From Amycolatopsis lexingtonensis (GTDB lineage: Bacteria; Actinomycetota; Actinomycetes; Mycobacteriales; Pseudonocardiaceae): DNA of 64,000 nt. Shown one piece after another: positions 26,520 to 34,837 of this stretch (position 1 is its first letter; every line of letters starts with the position of its first letter). The DNA lies in assembly GCF_014873755.1 (NCBI RefSeq), contig NZ_JADBEG010000001.1, positions 6,484,501 to 6,548,500 on the forward strand. The letters are read 5' to 3'. Position numbers and translations under genes: made by a program. Under the pieces are notes generated by a model that was not told where the DNA came from, searched no databases, and was given only the letters and a program-made list of their open reading frames with translations.

Positions 26520-27269
26520 ATGGGTGACGCCGTGAGCAGCCTGACCGTGCTCGGCAGCTGCGGCGCGTGGCCGGAACCCGGCCGGGCGTGCGCCGGATTC
26601 CTGCTCTCGCACAACGGGTTCCGCGTCGTGCTCGACCTCGGGTACGGCGCCGCGTCACGGCTGTTCGCGCACTGCCGGGGCCGGCTGCCGGACGCCGTCG
26701 TCGTGACGCACGAGCACCCGGACCACTGCGCCGACGTCAGCGCGCTCGGCCGTGCCTGGCACTACACCGGCCCGCCTGGCGAGCGCTTGCCGCTGCACTG
26801 CACACCCGGCACCCTCCGCCGGCTCGAGGCGATGGAGCCGCGGCCGCACCCGGCGGAGCTGTTCGCCGTGCACGACCTCGGCACCCCGGCCGACGTCGGG
26901 CCGTTCCGCCTCACGCCCTACCCGCTGCCGCACCACCAGCCGAACTTCGGCGTGCGCCTCACCGCGCCCGGCCTCACCGTGGCCTACACCGGGGACACGG
27001 GACCTTCGCCGCTGCTGGCCGACCTCGGCCGCGACGCGGACCTGGTCATCTGCGACGCCACCCTCCGCACCCCACCGGCGGAGGGGGAGCCTCGCTATCT
27101 GATGACCGCCGCCGAAGCGGGCCAGTGGGCGGCGAGAGCGAGCGCTCGGCGGTTGCTGCTCACGCACTTCTGGCCGGGCACCGATCGTGCCGCCGCGGCC
27201 GAGGAGGCTCGGGCCGAGTTCGGCGGTGAGGTGCTGATCGCGGAGGAGGACCTCACGATCAGGCTCTGA
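26520..27269 (+). CDS. MBL-fold metallohydrolase
   Basis: This 249-aa metallo-beta-lactamase-fold protein begins MGDAVSSLTVLGSCGAWPEP. The metal motif THEHPDHCAD (HxHxDH) is followed by YTGDTGPSPLL and a late LLLTHFWPGTD, as in RNase Z/PhnP-like hydrolases. Short actinobacterial members of this type are uncharacterised phosphodiesterase-like enzymes. ATG 26520 is used; GTG 26532 (VSSLTVLG) is possible. Cytoplasmic; substrate unknown. Confidence 0.88.
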   Translation: MGDAVSSLTVLGSCGAWPEPGRACAGFLLSHNGFRVVLDLGYGAASRLFAHCRGRLPDAVVVTHEHPDHCADVSALGRAWHYTGPPGERLPLHCTPGTLRRLEAMEPRPHPAELFAVHDLGTPADVGPFRLTPYPLPHHQPNFGVRLTAPGLTVAYTGDTGPSPLLADLGRDADLVICDATLRTPPAEGEPRYLMTAAEAGQWAARASARRLLLTHFWPGTDRAAAAEEARAEFGGEVLIAEEDLTIRL

Positions 27270-27612
27270 CGCCGAGCCAGTCCGCCGAAGATCTCCCCTC
27301 GCGCTCGGACCCCCGTCCGAGGGCGTTCCCCAGGTTCGATCGTCGCGCGCCACCGAAGCCCGCCGATCCGCACCGCACCTCACCGGCTTTCGCTGCCCGC
27401 GAGACTCCCCCTGGAGACCTCGCGGACGTCACGTCCGGCTCGTGCCGCATTCAGTTGTCGCCCGTCCCCGGGCGGTGCCTCCTCTCCGACAGCCATGGGC
27501 CGTCACCTGCGGTTTTTGACGTGATCAGTTCTAGCAGCCACCACCGACAAAAACGGTGCCTTGACGCTCCAAGCTACGAGCATTAGCTTTAAGGCTATGC
27601 AGAGTAGTCACG
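27270..27612. other. 343-bp intergenic region with tetR promoter
   Basis: No gene seen. Near the right end a promoter is visible: -35 TTGACG (27561-27566), 17-bp spacer, -10 TAGCTT (27584-27589), 24 bp before the TetR ATG. A 21-bp interrupted palindrome (27580-27600, GCAT-N3-CTT-N-AAG-N3-ATGC) covers the -10 box and is the probable TetR operator. Confidence 0.6.
27580..27600. promoter_or_regulatory. Interrupted palindrome over the tetR -10 box
   Basis: GCAT-TAG-CTT-T-AAG-GCT-ATGC reads as a palindrome in its outer four and inner three bases on each side. It overlaps the putative -10 box and lies 13 bp from the TetR ATG, consistent with autorepression. Confidence 0.5.
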
Positions 27613-28194
27613 ATGTCCCCTAGAGCCGGCCTGACCACCGACGCGGTCGTCAGCCTCGCCATCGCCGTCGTCGACGAAGCCGGTCCCGAAGCCCTCACCC
27701 TCGCCAAGATCGCCGAACGGGCCGGGGTCGCCGCACCTTCCCTGTACAAGCACGTCAAGAACCTCGCCGACCTGCGACGGCTCATCGACCTCCGCGTCGT
27801 CAAGGAAATGGCCGAAACCCTCCGCACCGCCGCGACCGGCCGCGAAGGCGAGGACGCCGTGGCCGCGCTGGCCGATGCCTACCGCGGCTACCTGCGGCAA
27901 TACCCGCGCCGCACCCACGCGCTCGTCACCGCGCCGGACGAAACCGACACCGAGCTGAGCGACGCGACCCACGCGGTCGCCGAGGTCGTGTTCGCCGTGC
28001 TGCGGCCGTTCGGCTTCGACCACGGCCAGGCCGTGCACGCAACACGCTGCATCCGCGCCGCCGTCCAGGGGTTCGCCGGGCTCGAAGCGTCCGGCGGCTT
28101 CGGACGCCCGGAAGACGTCGGCGAAAGCTTCGAAGTGCTCAAGAAGATGCTCGTCCAGGGTCTGGCGAGCTACGCAGAACAGGAAACGAAATGA
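27613..28194 (+). CDS. TetR-family regulator with WHG-type C-terminal domain
   Basis: This 193-aa protein has the N-terminal HTH TLAKIAERAGVAAPSLYKHVKNLADLRRLID. The C-terminal half (RGYLRQYPRRTHALVTAP, IRAAVQGFAGLEASGGFGRPEDVGESFEVL) is characteristic of WHG-domain TetR proteins. Its stop overlaps the start of a 28-codon membrane microprotein, which in turn overlaps a membrane-protein gene, so it probably regulates its own operon. The ligand is unknown. Confidence 0.93.
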   Translation: MSPRAGLTTDAVVSLAIAVVDEAGPEALTLAKIAERAGVAAPSLYKHVKNLADLRRLIDLRVVKEMAETLRTAATGREGEDAVAALADAYRGYLRQYPRRTHALVTAPDETDTELSDATHAVAEVVFAVLRPFGFDHGQAVHATRCIRAAVQGFAGLEASGGFGRPEDVGESFEVLKKMLVQGLASYAEQETK

Positions 28195-28277
28195 GCTTCA
28201 TCCTCGCCGTGCTCCTCTTCACCGTCGGGCTGGGCGTGCTCGACGCCCGCTTCCCGTGGACGGAGGCCCGCGGATGA
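28191..28277 (+). CDS. 28-residue hydrophobic microprotein
   Basis: The ATG at 28191 overlaps the tetR stop as ATGA. The frame reads MSFILAVLLFTVGLGVLDAR, then eight more residues, and ends in a TGA that overlaps the next gene's ATG, again as ATGA. Residues 3-17 can form one short TM helix, followed by a charged tail. Both boundaries have translational-coupling geometry and there is no gap, which argues for a real gene, or at least a translated coupler. It was recognised by position and composition only; no homologue is claimed. Confidence 0.55.
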   Translation: MSFILAVLLFTVGLGVLDARFPWTEARG

Positions 28278-28822
28278 TCGCCGGTCACTTCGGGCTGGCC
28301 GCCGCCGTCAAGGCGGGCCGGCCGTCGATCCCCGTCTGGACGCTCATGCTCGCCACCGCCTGGCTCGACGTCGTGTTCGCGCCGCTCTACCTGAGCGGCG
28401 TCGAGACGGTCGACGGCGCGGGCTACGGCGGCGGCGTCATCCACGCCGACTACACGCACTCGCTCGTCGGCGCGCTCGTGCTCGCCGCGCTCTTCGGCGC
28501 GGTCGCGGCCATCAAGCTCGGCCGCGAAGCCGGGCTGATCCTCGGCAGCGTCGTGTTCTCGCACTGGCTGCTCGACCTCGTCGTGCACCGAGCGGACCTG
28601 CCGATCCTGCCCGGCAACGCCGGTGACCTGCCCACGTTCGGCTTCGGGCTCTGGCGGCTGCCCGCCGTCTCGGCCGTCGTCGAACTGCTGATGCTGGCGA
28701 TCGGCATCGGCCTCTACTGGCGCGCCGCCGCGAAAAGCGATCCGAAGCGCGCTCGCACACTGGGCCTCTCGGCCGCGGCGTTCGGTGTCGCCACCCTCGC
28801 GGCCGATCTGCTCGGCGTCTGA
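28274..28822 (+). CDS. Multi-pass membrane protein (YdjM/DUF457-like, putative)
   Basis: This 182-aa protein starts at ATG 28274 (MIAGHFGLAAAVKAG). It has about five TM helices and His/Asp-rich loop motifs IHADYTHSLVGALVL and FSHWLLDLVVHRADLP, reminiscent of membrane-bound metal-dependent hydrolases of the YdjM/DUF457 type. Function is unproven. It is the third gene of the tetR operon and may be the regulator's physiological target. It ends 5 bp before the convergent SH3-like gene. Confidence 0.75.
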   Translation: MIAGHFGLAAAVKAGRPSIPVWTLMLATAWLDVVFAPLYLSGVETVDGAGYGGGVIHADYTHSLVGALVLAALFGAVAAIKLGREAGLILGSVVFSHWLLDLVVHRADLPILPGNAGDLPTFGFGLWRLPAVSAVVELLMLAIGIGLYWRAAAKSDPKRARTLGLSAAAFGVATLAADLLGV

Positions 28823-28826
28823 AGGA

Positions 28827-29123
28827 TCAGCAGGTGGAACCCTCGACAGGCTGGGTGAAAGCGGCCGCCACCCACTTGTCGTCGGCCACCTTCCGGAACC
28901 CGTTCTGCACGCCCGGCAAGGCGTCGAACTGGGCGTCGCGGAGGTACTTGCCGACGATCTTGGCGTTGCCATCCGCCGTCTCGCGGGCGTTCAGGACGTC
29001 CGCGGTCACGGTCACCTTGCAGCCGGTGGCCGAAGCGCCCGAAGCCTGCTTGCCCGTGTTCATGGCGTACACGACGATGACCAGGACGATGGCGCCCAAG
29101 ATGATCAGAGTCTTCTTCGACAT
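28827..29123 (-). CDS. Membrane-anchored SH3-like domain protein
   Basis: This 98-aa protein starts at ATG 29123 after a strong GGAGGAAGG site. Residues 3-20 (KKTLIILGAIVLVIVVYA) form an N-terminal TM anchor. The exported part, KVTVTADVLNARETADGNAKIVGKYL onward, has the bacterial SH3 (SH3b) pattern VT-A-LNVRE-DGN. Two Cys residues (SATGCK and the terminal C) could form a disulfide. Such domains often bind peptidoglycan; no catalytic part is present. Confidence 0.72.
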   Translation of the reverse strand: MSKKTLIILGAIVLVIVVYAMNTGKQASGASATGCKVTVTADVLNARETADGNAKIVGKYLRDAQFDALPGVQNGFRKVADDKWVAAAFTQPVEGSTC

Positions 29124-29258
29124 GCCTTCCTCCAACCAGCGAGCCCCGTCCCCCGCCAAGGGTAGGCAATCCTTTACCCGGACCGACAGCGCCGTACGCA
29201 GCAACCACCCGGAGGCGCCAATCAAGGCGTTTCACCGTGACGCGCTGTACACGAAGAA

Positions 29259-29290
29259 AGCCCCCTTCCCGACGAATCGGGAAGGGGGCT
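29259..29290. terminator. Terminator after icd
   Basis: A perfect 14-bp stem (AGCCCCCTTCCCGA with TCGGGAAGGGGGCT) with loop CGAA lies 16 bp beyond the icd stop on the minus strand. An AAGAAAG tract flanks it. Confidence 0.85.
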
Positions 29291-29305
29291 CTTCGAGGGG
29301 AGAAC

Positions 29306-30529
29306 TCAGCCCTGGGCGATCTTCTTCGCCAGGTTGTCGTCCAGCGTCGCGAGGAACTCCTCGGTCGTCTGCCACGGCTGGTCCTTGCTGATGAGCAGCG
29401 CGAGGTCCTTCGTCATCTGGCCGCTCTCGACGGTCTCGACGACGACCTGCTCCAGCGTGTTCGCGAAGCCGATCAGCTCCTGGTTGCCGTCCAGCTTGCC
29501 GCGGTGCTCGAGGCCGCGGGTCCAGGCGTAGATCGACGCGATCGGGTTGGTCGACGTCGGCTTGCCCTGCTGGTGCTGGCGGTAGTGCCGGGTGACCGTG
29601 CCGTGCGCGGCCTCGGCCTCGACGGTCCGGCCGTCCGGCGTGCGCAGCACCGACGTCATCAGGCCGAGCGAGCCGAAGCCCTGCGCGACCGTGTCGGACT
29701 GGACGTCACCGTCGTAGTTCTTGCACGCCCAGACGTAGCCGCCCTCCCACTTCATCGCCGCGGCGACCATGTCGTCGATCAGGCGGTGCTCGTAGGAGAT
29801 GCCCTTGGCGTCGAAGTCGGCCTTGAACTCGTTCTGGAAGATCTCCTCGAACACGTCCTTGAACTGGCCGTCGTAGGCCTTGAGGATGGTGTTCTTGGTG
29901 GAGAGGTAGACCGGCAGGCCGCGGTCGAGGCCGTACTGCAGCGATGCGCGCGCGAAGTCCTCGATCGACTTCTTGAAGTTGTACATCCCCATGGCGACGC
30001 CGCCGCCCTCGGGGAACTGCGCGACCTGGAACTCCATCGGCTCGGAGCCGTCGTCCGGGGTGTAGCTGATGGTCAGCTTGCCCGGGCCGGGGACCTTGAA
30101 GTTGGTCGCCTTGTACTGGTCGCCGTGGGCGTGGCGGCCGATGATGATCGGCTTCGTCCACGTCGGCACCAGCCGCGGGATGTTCTGGATGACGATCGGC
30201 TCGCGGAAGATCACGCCGCCGAGGATGTTGCGGATCGTCCCGTTCGGGGACAGCCACATCTTCTTGAGGCCGAACTCCTCGACGCGCGCCTCGTCGGGGG
30301 TGATCGTGGCGCACTTGACGCCCACGCCGTGCTTCTTGATCGCGTTCGCGGAGTCGACCGTGACCTGGTCGTCGGTGCGGTCCCGCTCCTCGATACCCAG
30401 GTCGTAGTAGTCCAGGTTCACGTCCAGGTACGGGTGGATCAGCTTGTCCTTGATGAACTGCCAGATGATGCGGGTCATCTCATCGCCGTCGAGTTCGACG
30501 ACGGTGCCCTGGACCTTGATCTTGGCCAT
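29306..30529 (-). CDS. icd: NADP-dependent isocitrate dehydrogenase (homodimeric, eukaryote-like type)
   Basis: This 407-aa enzyme oxidatively decarboxylates isocitrate to 2-oxoglutarate, producing NADPH. It shows GDEMTRIIW near the N-terminus, [12 protein letters not shown] (substrate Ser/Asn), the metal-binding region [29 protein letters not shown] and [15 protein letters not shown]. Length and motifs place it with the ~410-aa dimeric class (Mtb Icd1, Rv3339c), not the large monomeric form. The start is ATG 30529 (MAKIKVQGT). It is a single-gene unit with its own terminator. Confidence 0.97.
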   Translation of the reverse strand: MAKIKVQGTVVELDGDEMTRIIWQFIKDKLIHPYLDVNLDYYDLGIEERDRTDDQVTVDSANAIKKHGVGVKCATITPDEARVEEFGLKKMWLSPNGTIRNILGGVIFREPIVIQNIPRLVPTWTKPIIIGRHAHGDQYKATNFKVPGPGKLTISYTPDDGSEPMEFQVAQFPEGGGVAMGMYNFKKSIEDFARASLQYGLDRGLPVYLSTKNTILKAYDGQFKDVFEEIFQNEFKADFDAKGISYEHRLIDDMVAAAMKWEGGYVWACKNYDGDVQSDTVAQGFGSLGLMTSVLRTPDGRTVEAEAAHGTVTRHYRQHQQGKPTSTNPIASIYAWTRGLEHRGKLDGNQELIGFANTLEQVVVETVESGQMTKDLALLISKDQPWQTTEEFLATLDDNLAKKIAQG

Positions 30530-30786
30530 GAGCAGCGGTGCTCCTTCCGCGGATCTTCGCGTTACTTCGATACGTCTCGCCGGTAGCGGTACAAGCGTAC
30601 TGCTTGACCGAGCTGGATGGTTCCAGTAGTGGCCGGTATCAAGTCTCCACCCGCCACTTGTGGCACAGCTCACGGGGCCGAGCCGACCGCTCGGCTCAGC
30701 CGACCGCTCGCCGAGCGAGCGTCGCGTTCCGGGGTGAACCAAGGCACGATGCCACCCGTGAACTCATCATGCGGGAGGTGACGGCC

Positions 30787-31296
30787 ATGTCGACCCATCG
30801 GTACGCCGACTACGAAGACGATTACGAAGACTACGAAGACAGCACCGACGTTCTCGGCGAACGGCCGCGCCGAGGTGGCGCGCACGTCGTCAGCGCGCTG
30901 GGCGGGCTCGTGCTGACGCCGGTGGCCCTCGGACTGCTGAGCTGGGGCGGGCTGCGCCAGCAGCAGCTGGTCCAGGCCACCCTCAGCACCAACCGCGACG
31001 CGCTGGGCATCGCGCTGCTGGCCGGCGGGGCGATCCTGCTGCTGGTCGTCGCCGCGCTCGGCGCGCTGTCCGCGGTCGGCCCGATCCTGGGCGGGCTGAT
31101 CTACGGCGTGCTGCCCGGCGTCGCCGCCATGGCGGTGCCCGAATGGGGGTTCCGGCTGGTCAACCTGATGCCGAAGAGCGACATCGCCTACGGCGTCATG
31201 GACTTCCTCTTCATCGGCGGGCTGCTCGGCGTGGGCTTCCTGCTGGTCGGCAGCGGACTGGCCAACGCACTGGTGCGGCGGCGGCGCGAGAGCTGA
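30787..31296 (+). CDS. Four-helix membrane protein with acidic Tyr/Asp/Glu-rich N-terminus
   Basis: This 169-aa protein starts at ATG 30787 after GGGAGGTGA. The first 25 residues are rich in Tyr, Asp and Glu (RYADYEDDYEDYEDSTD). Four hydrophobic segments follow (ALGGLVLTPVALGLLSWGG; ALLAGGAILLLVVAALGAL; ILGGLIYGVLPGVAAMAVP; FLFIGGLLGVGFLLVGSGL), ending in RRRRES. I do not recognise the family. Confidence 0.75.
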   Translation: MSTHRYADYEDDYEDYEDSTDVLGERPRRGGAHVVSALGGLVLTPVALGLLSWGGLRQQQLVQATLSTNRDALGIALLAGGAILLLVVAALGALSAVGPILGGLIYGVLPGVAAMAVPEWGFRLVNLMPKSDIAYGVMDFLFIGGLLGVGFLLVGSGLANALVRRRRES

Positions 31297-31321
31297 ACCC
31301 CGCCGGTGGCAAAATCGGCGG

Positions 31322-31702
31322 ATGGGACTGTTCACCGTCGCGGAAGCACGCGACGAACTGGCGCGGCTGCGGCCGGTCCTCGACGAACTGGTGCGCGTCC
31401 GCGCCGACGCGGCCGAGCTCGCGGCGTCGCTGCGCCCGGGCGGCCCGGCCACCGCGCTGGGCGGGCTGCCGGAGTGGAAGGCCGCGCAGGCCCGCCTCGA
31501 CGAACTCATGACGACGGTGCAGCGCACCGGTGCCGAGCTCAAGGGGTTCGCGCCGCTGCTGGTCGACTTCCCGGCCGAGCTCGACGGCACCGACGTGCTG
31601 CTGTGCTGGCTCGAGGGTGATCGCGAGCTGGGCTGGTACCACCGCACCGACCTGGGGTTCGCCGGCCGTCGTCCGCTGAAAACCGCTGGTGGGCCCGGCT
31701 AG
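31322..31702 (+). CDS. DUF2203-family protein
   Basis: This 126-aa cytoplasmic protein begins FTVAEARDELARLRPVLDEL, has a helical middle, and ends with VDFPAELDGTDVLLCWLEGDRELGWYHRTDLGFAGRRPL, the DUF2203 pattern. No enzymatic motif is visible and the function of the family is unknown. It lies 25 bp after the membrane-protein gene and 10 bp before a methyltransferase gene, so the three may be cotranscribed. Confidence 0.85.
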   Translation: MGLFTVAEARDELARLRPVLDELVRVRADAAELAASLRPGGPATALGGLPEWKAAQARLDELMTTVQRTGAELKGFAPLLVDFPAELDGTDVLLCWLEGDRELGWYHRTDLGFAGRRPLKTAGGPG

Positions 31703-31712
31703 GTTGGGGTCC

Positions 31713-32330
31713 GTGGACCACGACTCGAGGGCAGCCCTCTTCGACAGCACGGCCGAGCACTACGACGAAGACACCTTCCACGCTTCCGTGGCCGACGCGC
31801 TGGTCGAGCCGCTGCCGGCCGAGCCGGGGCTCGTGCTCGACGTCGCCACCGGGACCGGCTTCGCGGCGTACGCGGCGTTGCGGCTGAAGCCCACTCGCGT
31901 GCTGGCGGTCGACTTGTCGCCGGCGATGCTGGCGCGCGCTTCCGCGAAGGCGCCTTCGCTGGACCCGTCCGGGGTGATCTCGTGGCAGGTCGCGCCCGCG
32001 GTCCCGATGCCGGCGGCGGACGGCTCGGCCGACGTCGTGCTGTGCGCGTCCTCGCTGCACTTCCTCGGCGCGGTCGCGTTCGCGGACTGGCTGCGCGTGC
32101 TCCGGCCGGGTGGGCGGCTGGCGTTTTCGGTCGTTTCGGGCGCGCGGTTCAAGCCGTCGGGCGCGTTCGCGGACTTCGTGCCCCGGGACCTGTCCTTCCC
32201 GACCGACGAGGCCGGGGCGGCGGCGCTGGCTTTTTCGGCGGGGTTCGTGGACGCTTCGGCGCGGACGTTCACCGTCGAGGGCGGCGACCGGGTGCGCAGC
32301 GTGTTCCTGGTGCACGCGACGGCTCCGTGA
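31713..32330 (+). CDS. Class I SAM-dependent methyltransferase
   Basis: This 205-aa protein uses GTG 31713 (VDHDSRAALFDSTAEHYDED); GTG 31689 in the same frame is less likely. The SAM-binding motif I is VLDVATGTGFAAYAA, motif II AVDLSPAML, then ADVVLCASSLHFLG and WLRVLRPGGRLAFSV. Such UbiE/COQ5-like small-molecule methyltransferases have varied substrates; this one is not assignable. It overlaps the next gene as GTGA. Confidence 0.88.
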   Translation: MDHDSRAALFDSTAEHYDEDTFHASVADALVEPLPAEPGLVLDVATGTGFAAYAALRLKPTRVLAVDLSPAMLARASAKAPSLDPSGVISWQVAPAVPMPAADGSADVVLCASSLHFLGAVAFADWLRVLRPGGRLAFSVVSGARFKPSGAFADFVPRDLSFPTDEAGAAALAFSAGFVDASARTFTVEGGDRVRSVFLVHATAP

Positions 32331-33013
32331 AGCTGGAACGGTTCGCCGACGGCCACCTGACCGAGGCCGTCGCGGACGGGAGCCGGGTTTCGCTGCGGCT
32401 CGAGGCCTACGTGGAGTACCGGCTCGTACCGGGAGAGATCTCGGTCGTCGAGGTCTTCGAGCTGAGCGCCGACCCGGCCGAGCTGGACGCGGCCGAGCCG
32501 CCGTCGGCGGACCACGCGCTGGAAGAACCGTGGAGCTGGGAACACGACGGCCTCGTGACGGTCGAGTTCATCGCCCCGCTGCGGATCCGCGTGACGGCCG
32601 CCGCCTTCGAACTGAAGTCGCTGGGGGTCGAGCCGCGGCCGGTGCCGCCCCGTCCGGACCCGAGGCGCTGCACGTTCGAGTCCGCCGACGCGCTCGACCT
32701 CGCGACGCGGCTCGACTCGGACGTCGTGTGGCGCACCTACGGCGGCGAGACTGGCACGCCCGCCGATCCCGGCGGCTGGTTCCTCCAGCGCCGGGACCGG
32801 CTGGCGAATTCGCTCACCGGTGTCTTCTGCCGGGCGACGGACCCGGTCGCGTTCGAGCGCCACGACGCCGACGACGAGCTGTGGCACGCGGTGCGGCTGC
32901 TCGGCCGCCACGCGAGCCGCGTGCGGTCAGGCAACTGCGTTTTCGCGCCCGCGGACTGGGTCACCTGGGTGACCACCGGGGCGCTGCCACCGGTCGGGCG
33001 GCTCAGGCCGTGA
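32327..33013 (+). CDS. Hypothetical protein coupled to a methyltransferase gene
   Basis: The protein has 228 residues, starting at GTG 32327 inside the methyltransferase stop. The N-terminal ~100 residues look like a beta-rich domain (RFADGHLTEAVADGSRVSLRLEAYVEYRLVPG). The rest is mixed, with WRTYGGETG, GGWFLQRRD and a Trp-rich C-terminus (CVFAPADWVTWVTTG). There is no signal or TM segment. I recognise no family. Overlap with the methyltransferase suggests a related job. It ends 11 bp inside the convergent secreted-protein gene. Confidence 0.65.
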   Translation: MKLERFADGHLTEAVADGSRVSLRLEAYVEYRLVPGEISVVEVFELSADPAELDAAEPPSADHALEEPWSWEHDGLVTVEFIAPLRIRVTAAAFELKSLGVEPRPVPPRPDPRRCTFESADALDLATRLDSDVVWRTYGGETGTPADPGGWFLQRRDRLANSLTGVFCRATDPVAFERHDADDELWHAVRLLGRHASRVRSGNCVFAPADWVTWVTTGALPPVGRLRP

Positions 33014-33491
33014 AGTGGACCTCGCCGCGGGTCGCCGGGCCGTCCGGGCTGCCGCAGCGCTGGACGAACGTCAGGTCCACGCCGGTCTCGTCGAGGCGGT
33101 CGATGGTGAAGTCCGCGTAGTCGTCGCCGCAGCCGAAGCCGGCGGTGACCGCCGAGAAGCCCGGCGTGCTCAGCGCGGGGTCGTCCGGGCTGCGGTAGCG
33201 CGCGCCCGTGTACGTCCCCGTGTGGAGGGTCTCGCCGGCCGGGGCGCTCAGCTCGACGCGCAGGTAGTCGAAGTTCGCATCGACGTCGATCGTCAGCTTG
33301 CCGTCGCGCTGCCACACGTTGATCTCGGCGCCCGGCGACGTGTAGTGGGCGCTGCCGACCATCGGCCAAGCGCCCGCTTCCGAGGTGTAGTCCACCGTTC
33401 GCAGCGGGTCCGCCGAAGCGACCGGGACGAGCGCCAGGCCCAGCCCGGCCGCCGCCGTCAGGACCACGCCGGCGCGATGCAGTGATTTCAC
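33003..33491 (-). CDS. Secreted protein of unknown function
   Basis: This 162-aa protein starts at GTG 33491 after GGAGAATCC. The signal peptide is VKSLHRAGVVLTAAAGLGLALVPVASA. The mature part is predicted beta-rich (INVWQRDGKLTIDVDANFDYLRVEL), with two Cys (GFGCGDD, VQRCGSP) that may form a disulfide. No known domain or catalytic motif is visible. The 3' end overlaps the convergent gene by 11 bp. Confidence 0.7.
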   Translation of the reverse strand: MKSLHRAGVVLTAAAGLGLALVPVASADPLRTVDYTSEAGAWPMVGSAHYTSPGAEINVWQRDGKLTIDVDANFDYLRVELSAPAGETLHTGTYTGARYRSPDDPALSTPGFSAVTAGFGCGDDYADFTIDRLDETGVDLTFVQRCGSPDGPATRGEVHFTA

Positions 33492-33574
33492 GGATTCTCC
33501 CCATTTCCGGCCGCTTTTCGCGGCACGCCGATCATGCTGGCAGCGCGCCCGGGCGCCGTACAGGGGGTTTCTAC

Positions 33575-33988
33575 TCACCGGTGCAGGGAAGCGCCCTTGA
33601 GGATCTTGTCGACCGCGTTCTTCGGGCCGTGCACCGCGAGCCCGGCCAGCGCCAGCTTCTCCCCCGGCACCGCGCGCACCGCGGCCCGGTTGTCGACGTC
33701 GTTGCCGGTGTGGAACAGCTCGTCGGTGAAGATCGAGAACCGCAGGCCGCGGCTCAGCGCCCGCGCGTGCGCGGTGGTCAGGACGGCCGCGGTGCCCGAG
33801 AACACCAGCACCGGCTGGCCGAACATCGGCAGGTACTCCGTGCCGTCGGCGTCCGCGTAGGGCTCGCCCATCAGCTCCGGCGTCACGTGGGCGATTCCGC
33901 TCACCAGGAACGCGGTGACGTTCAGCCGCTGCCAGGACGCCAGGTCGTCGCGGAGCAGGACGGCGATCTTCGTGTCGAAGGAACTCAT
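33575..33988 (-). CDS. DUF2000-family protein
   Basis: This 137-aa cytoplasmic protein has the DUF2000 pattern: KIAVLLRDDLASWQRLNVTAFLVSGI, then EYLPMFGQPVLVFSG and FSIFTDELFHTGNDVDNRAAV. Members adopt a peptidyl-tRNA-hydrolase-II-like fold but have no proven activity. It is divergent from an AraC-family regulator with a 50-bp gap, a repeated pairing in actinobacteria that suggests regulation by it. Confidence 0.85.
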   Translation of the reverse strand: MSSFDTKIAVLLRDDLASWQRLNVTAFLVSGIAHVTPELMGEPYADADGTEYLPMFGQPVLVFSGTAAVLTTAHARALSRGLRFSIFTDELFHTGNDVDNRAAVRAVPGEKLALAGLAVHGPKNAVDKILKGASLHR

Positions 33989-34038
33989 GCCCCGAAGACT
34001 CGCCCGCCGGCCACCCGCGCGTCTTGTACGTTCTTGAC

Positions 34039-34815
34039 ATGGCCCACGTCGAAGCCTGGCGGCCGGCGGTCCCGGGGATCGCCGAGGTCTTCCACGCCCG
34101 CTTCACGACGCACGCCTACCCGCTCCACACGCACGACACGTGGACGCTGCTGATCGTCGACGACGGCGTCATCCGCTACGACCTCGACCGCCACCACCAC
34201 GGCGCGCTCGGCCCGGCCGTGACGCTGCTGCCGCCGAACGTCGCCCACGACGGCCGGGCCGCGACCAGCCACGGCTTCCGCAAGCGCGTGCTGTACCTGG
34301 ACACGTCGGTGCTCGGCGACGACCTGATCGGGGCCGCCGTGGACCGGCCGAGCGTCGCCGACGGCCTGCTGCGGACTCGCATCCACCAGCTGCACGAGTC
34401 CCTCGCTCACGTCGGCGACGCCCTGGAGGCCGAGAGCAGGCTCGCGCTGGTGGCCGACCGGCTGCGGACGCACCTGGGGCGGCCGGTCGCCCCGGAGCCG
34501 AAACACGGGCTGGCGGAGGATCTGCGGGAACTCCTCGACGCGAAGCTGCCCGAAGCGCTGACACTCGCGGAAGCCGGGGAGACGCTCGGCGCGCACCCCG
34601 CGTACCTCGTCCGCTGCTTCGGGGCGCGGTTCGGGCTGCCGCCGCACCGGTACCTGACCGGCCGGCGCGTGGACCGCGCCCGTCGGCTGCTGCTCGATGG
34701 GGCGCCGGCGGCTGAGGTCGCCGCGGCGGCGGGGTTCGCCGACCAGGCCCATCTGACGCGGCACTTCAAGCGGTACCTGGGGACGACGCCGTCGCGGTAC
34801 GCGAAGGCTCGGTGA
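34039..34815 (+). CDS. AraC-family transcriptional regulator
   Basis: This 258-aa protein starts at ATG 34039 (MAHVEAWRPAVPG). The N-terminal cupin-like sensor (HAYPLHTHDTWTLLIVDDGVIRYDL, TLLPPNVAHDGRA) is followed by a double HTH: LAEAGETLGAHPAYLVRCFGARFGLPPHRYL and AAEVAAAAGFADQAHLTRHFKRYLGTTPSRY. No ribosome-binding site is evident, so the message may be leaderless. The likely target is the divergent DUF2000 gene. Confidence 0.92.
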   Translation: MAHVEAWRPAVPGIAEVFHARFTTHAYPLHTHDTWTLLIVDDGVIRYDLDRHHHGALGPAVTLLPPNVAHDGRAATSHGFRKRVLYLDTSVLGDDLIGAAVDRPSVADGLLRTRIHQLHESLAHVGDALEAESRLALVADRLRTHLGRPVAPEPKHGLAEDLRELLDAKLPEALTLAEAGETLGAHPAYLVRCFGARFGLPPHRYLTGRRVDRARRLLLDGAPAAEVAAAAGFADQAHLTRHFKRYLGTTPSRYAKAR

Positions 34816-34837
34816 GCTGCCCGCAGCCTGTGTCAAG

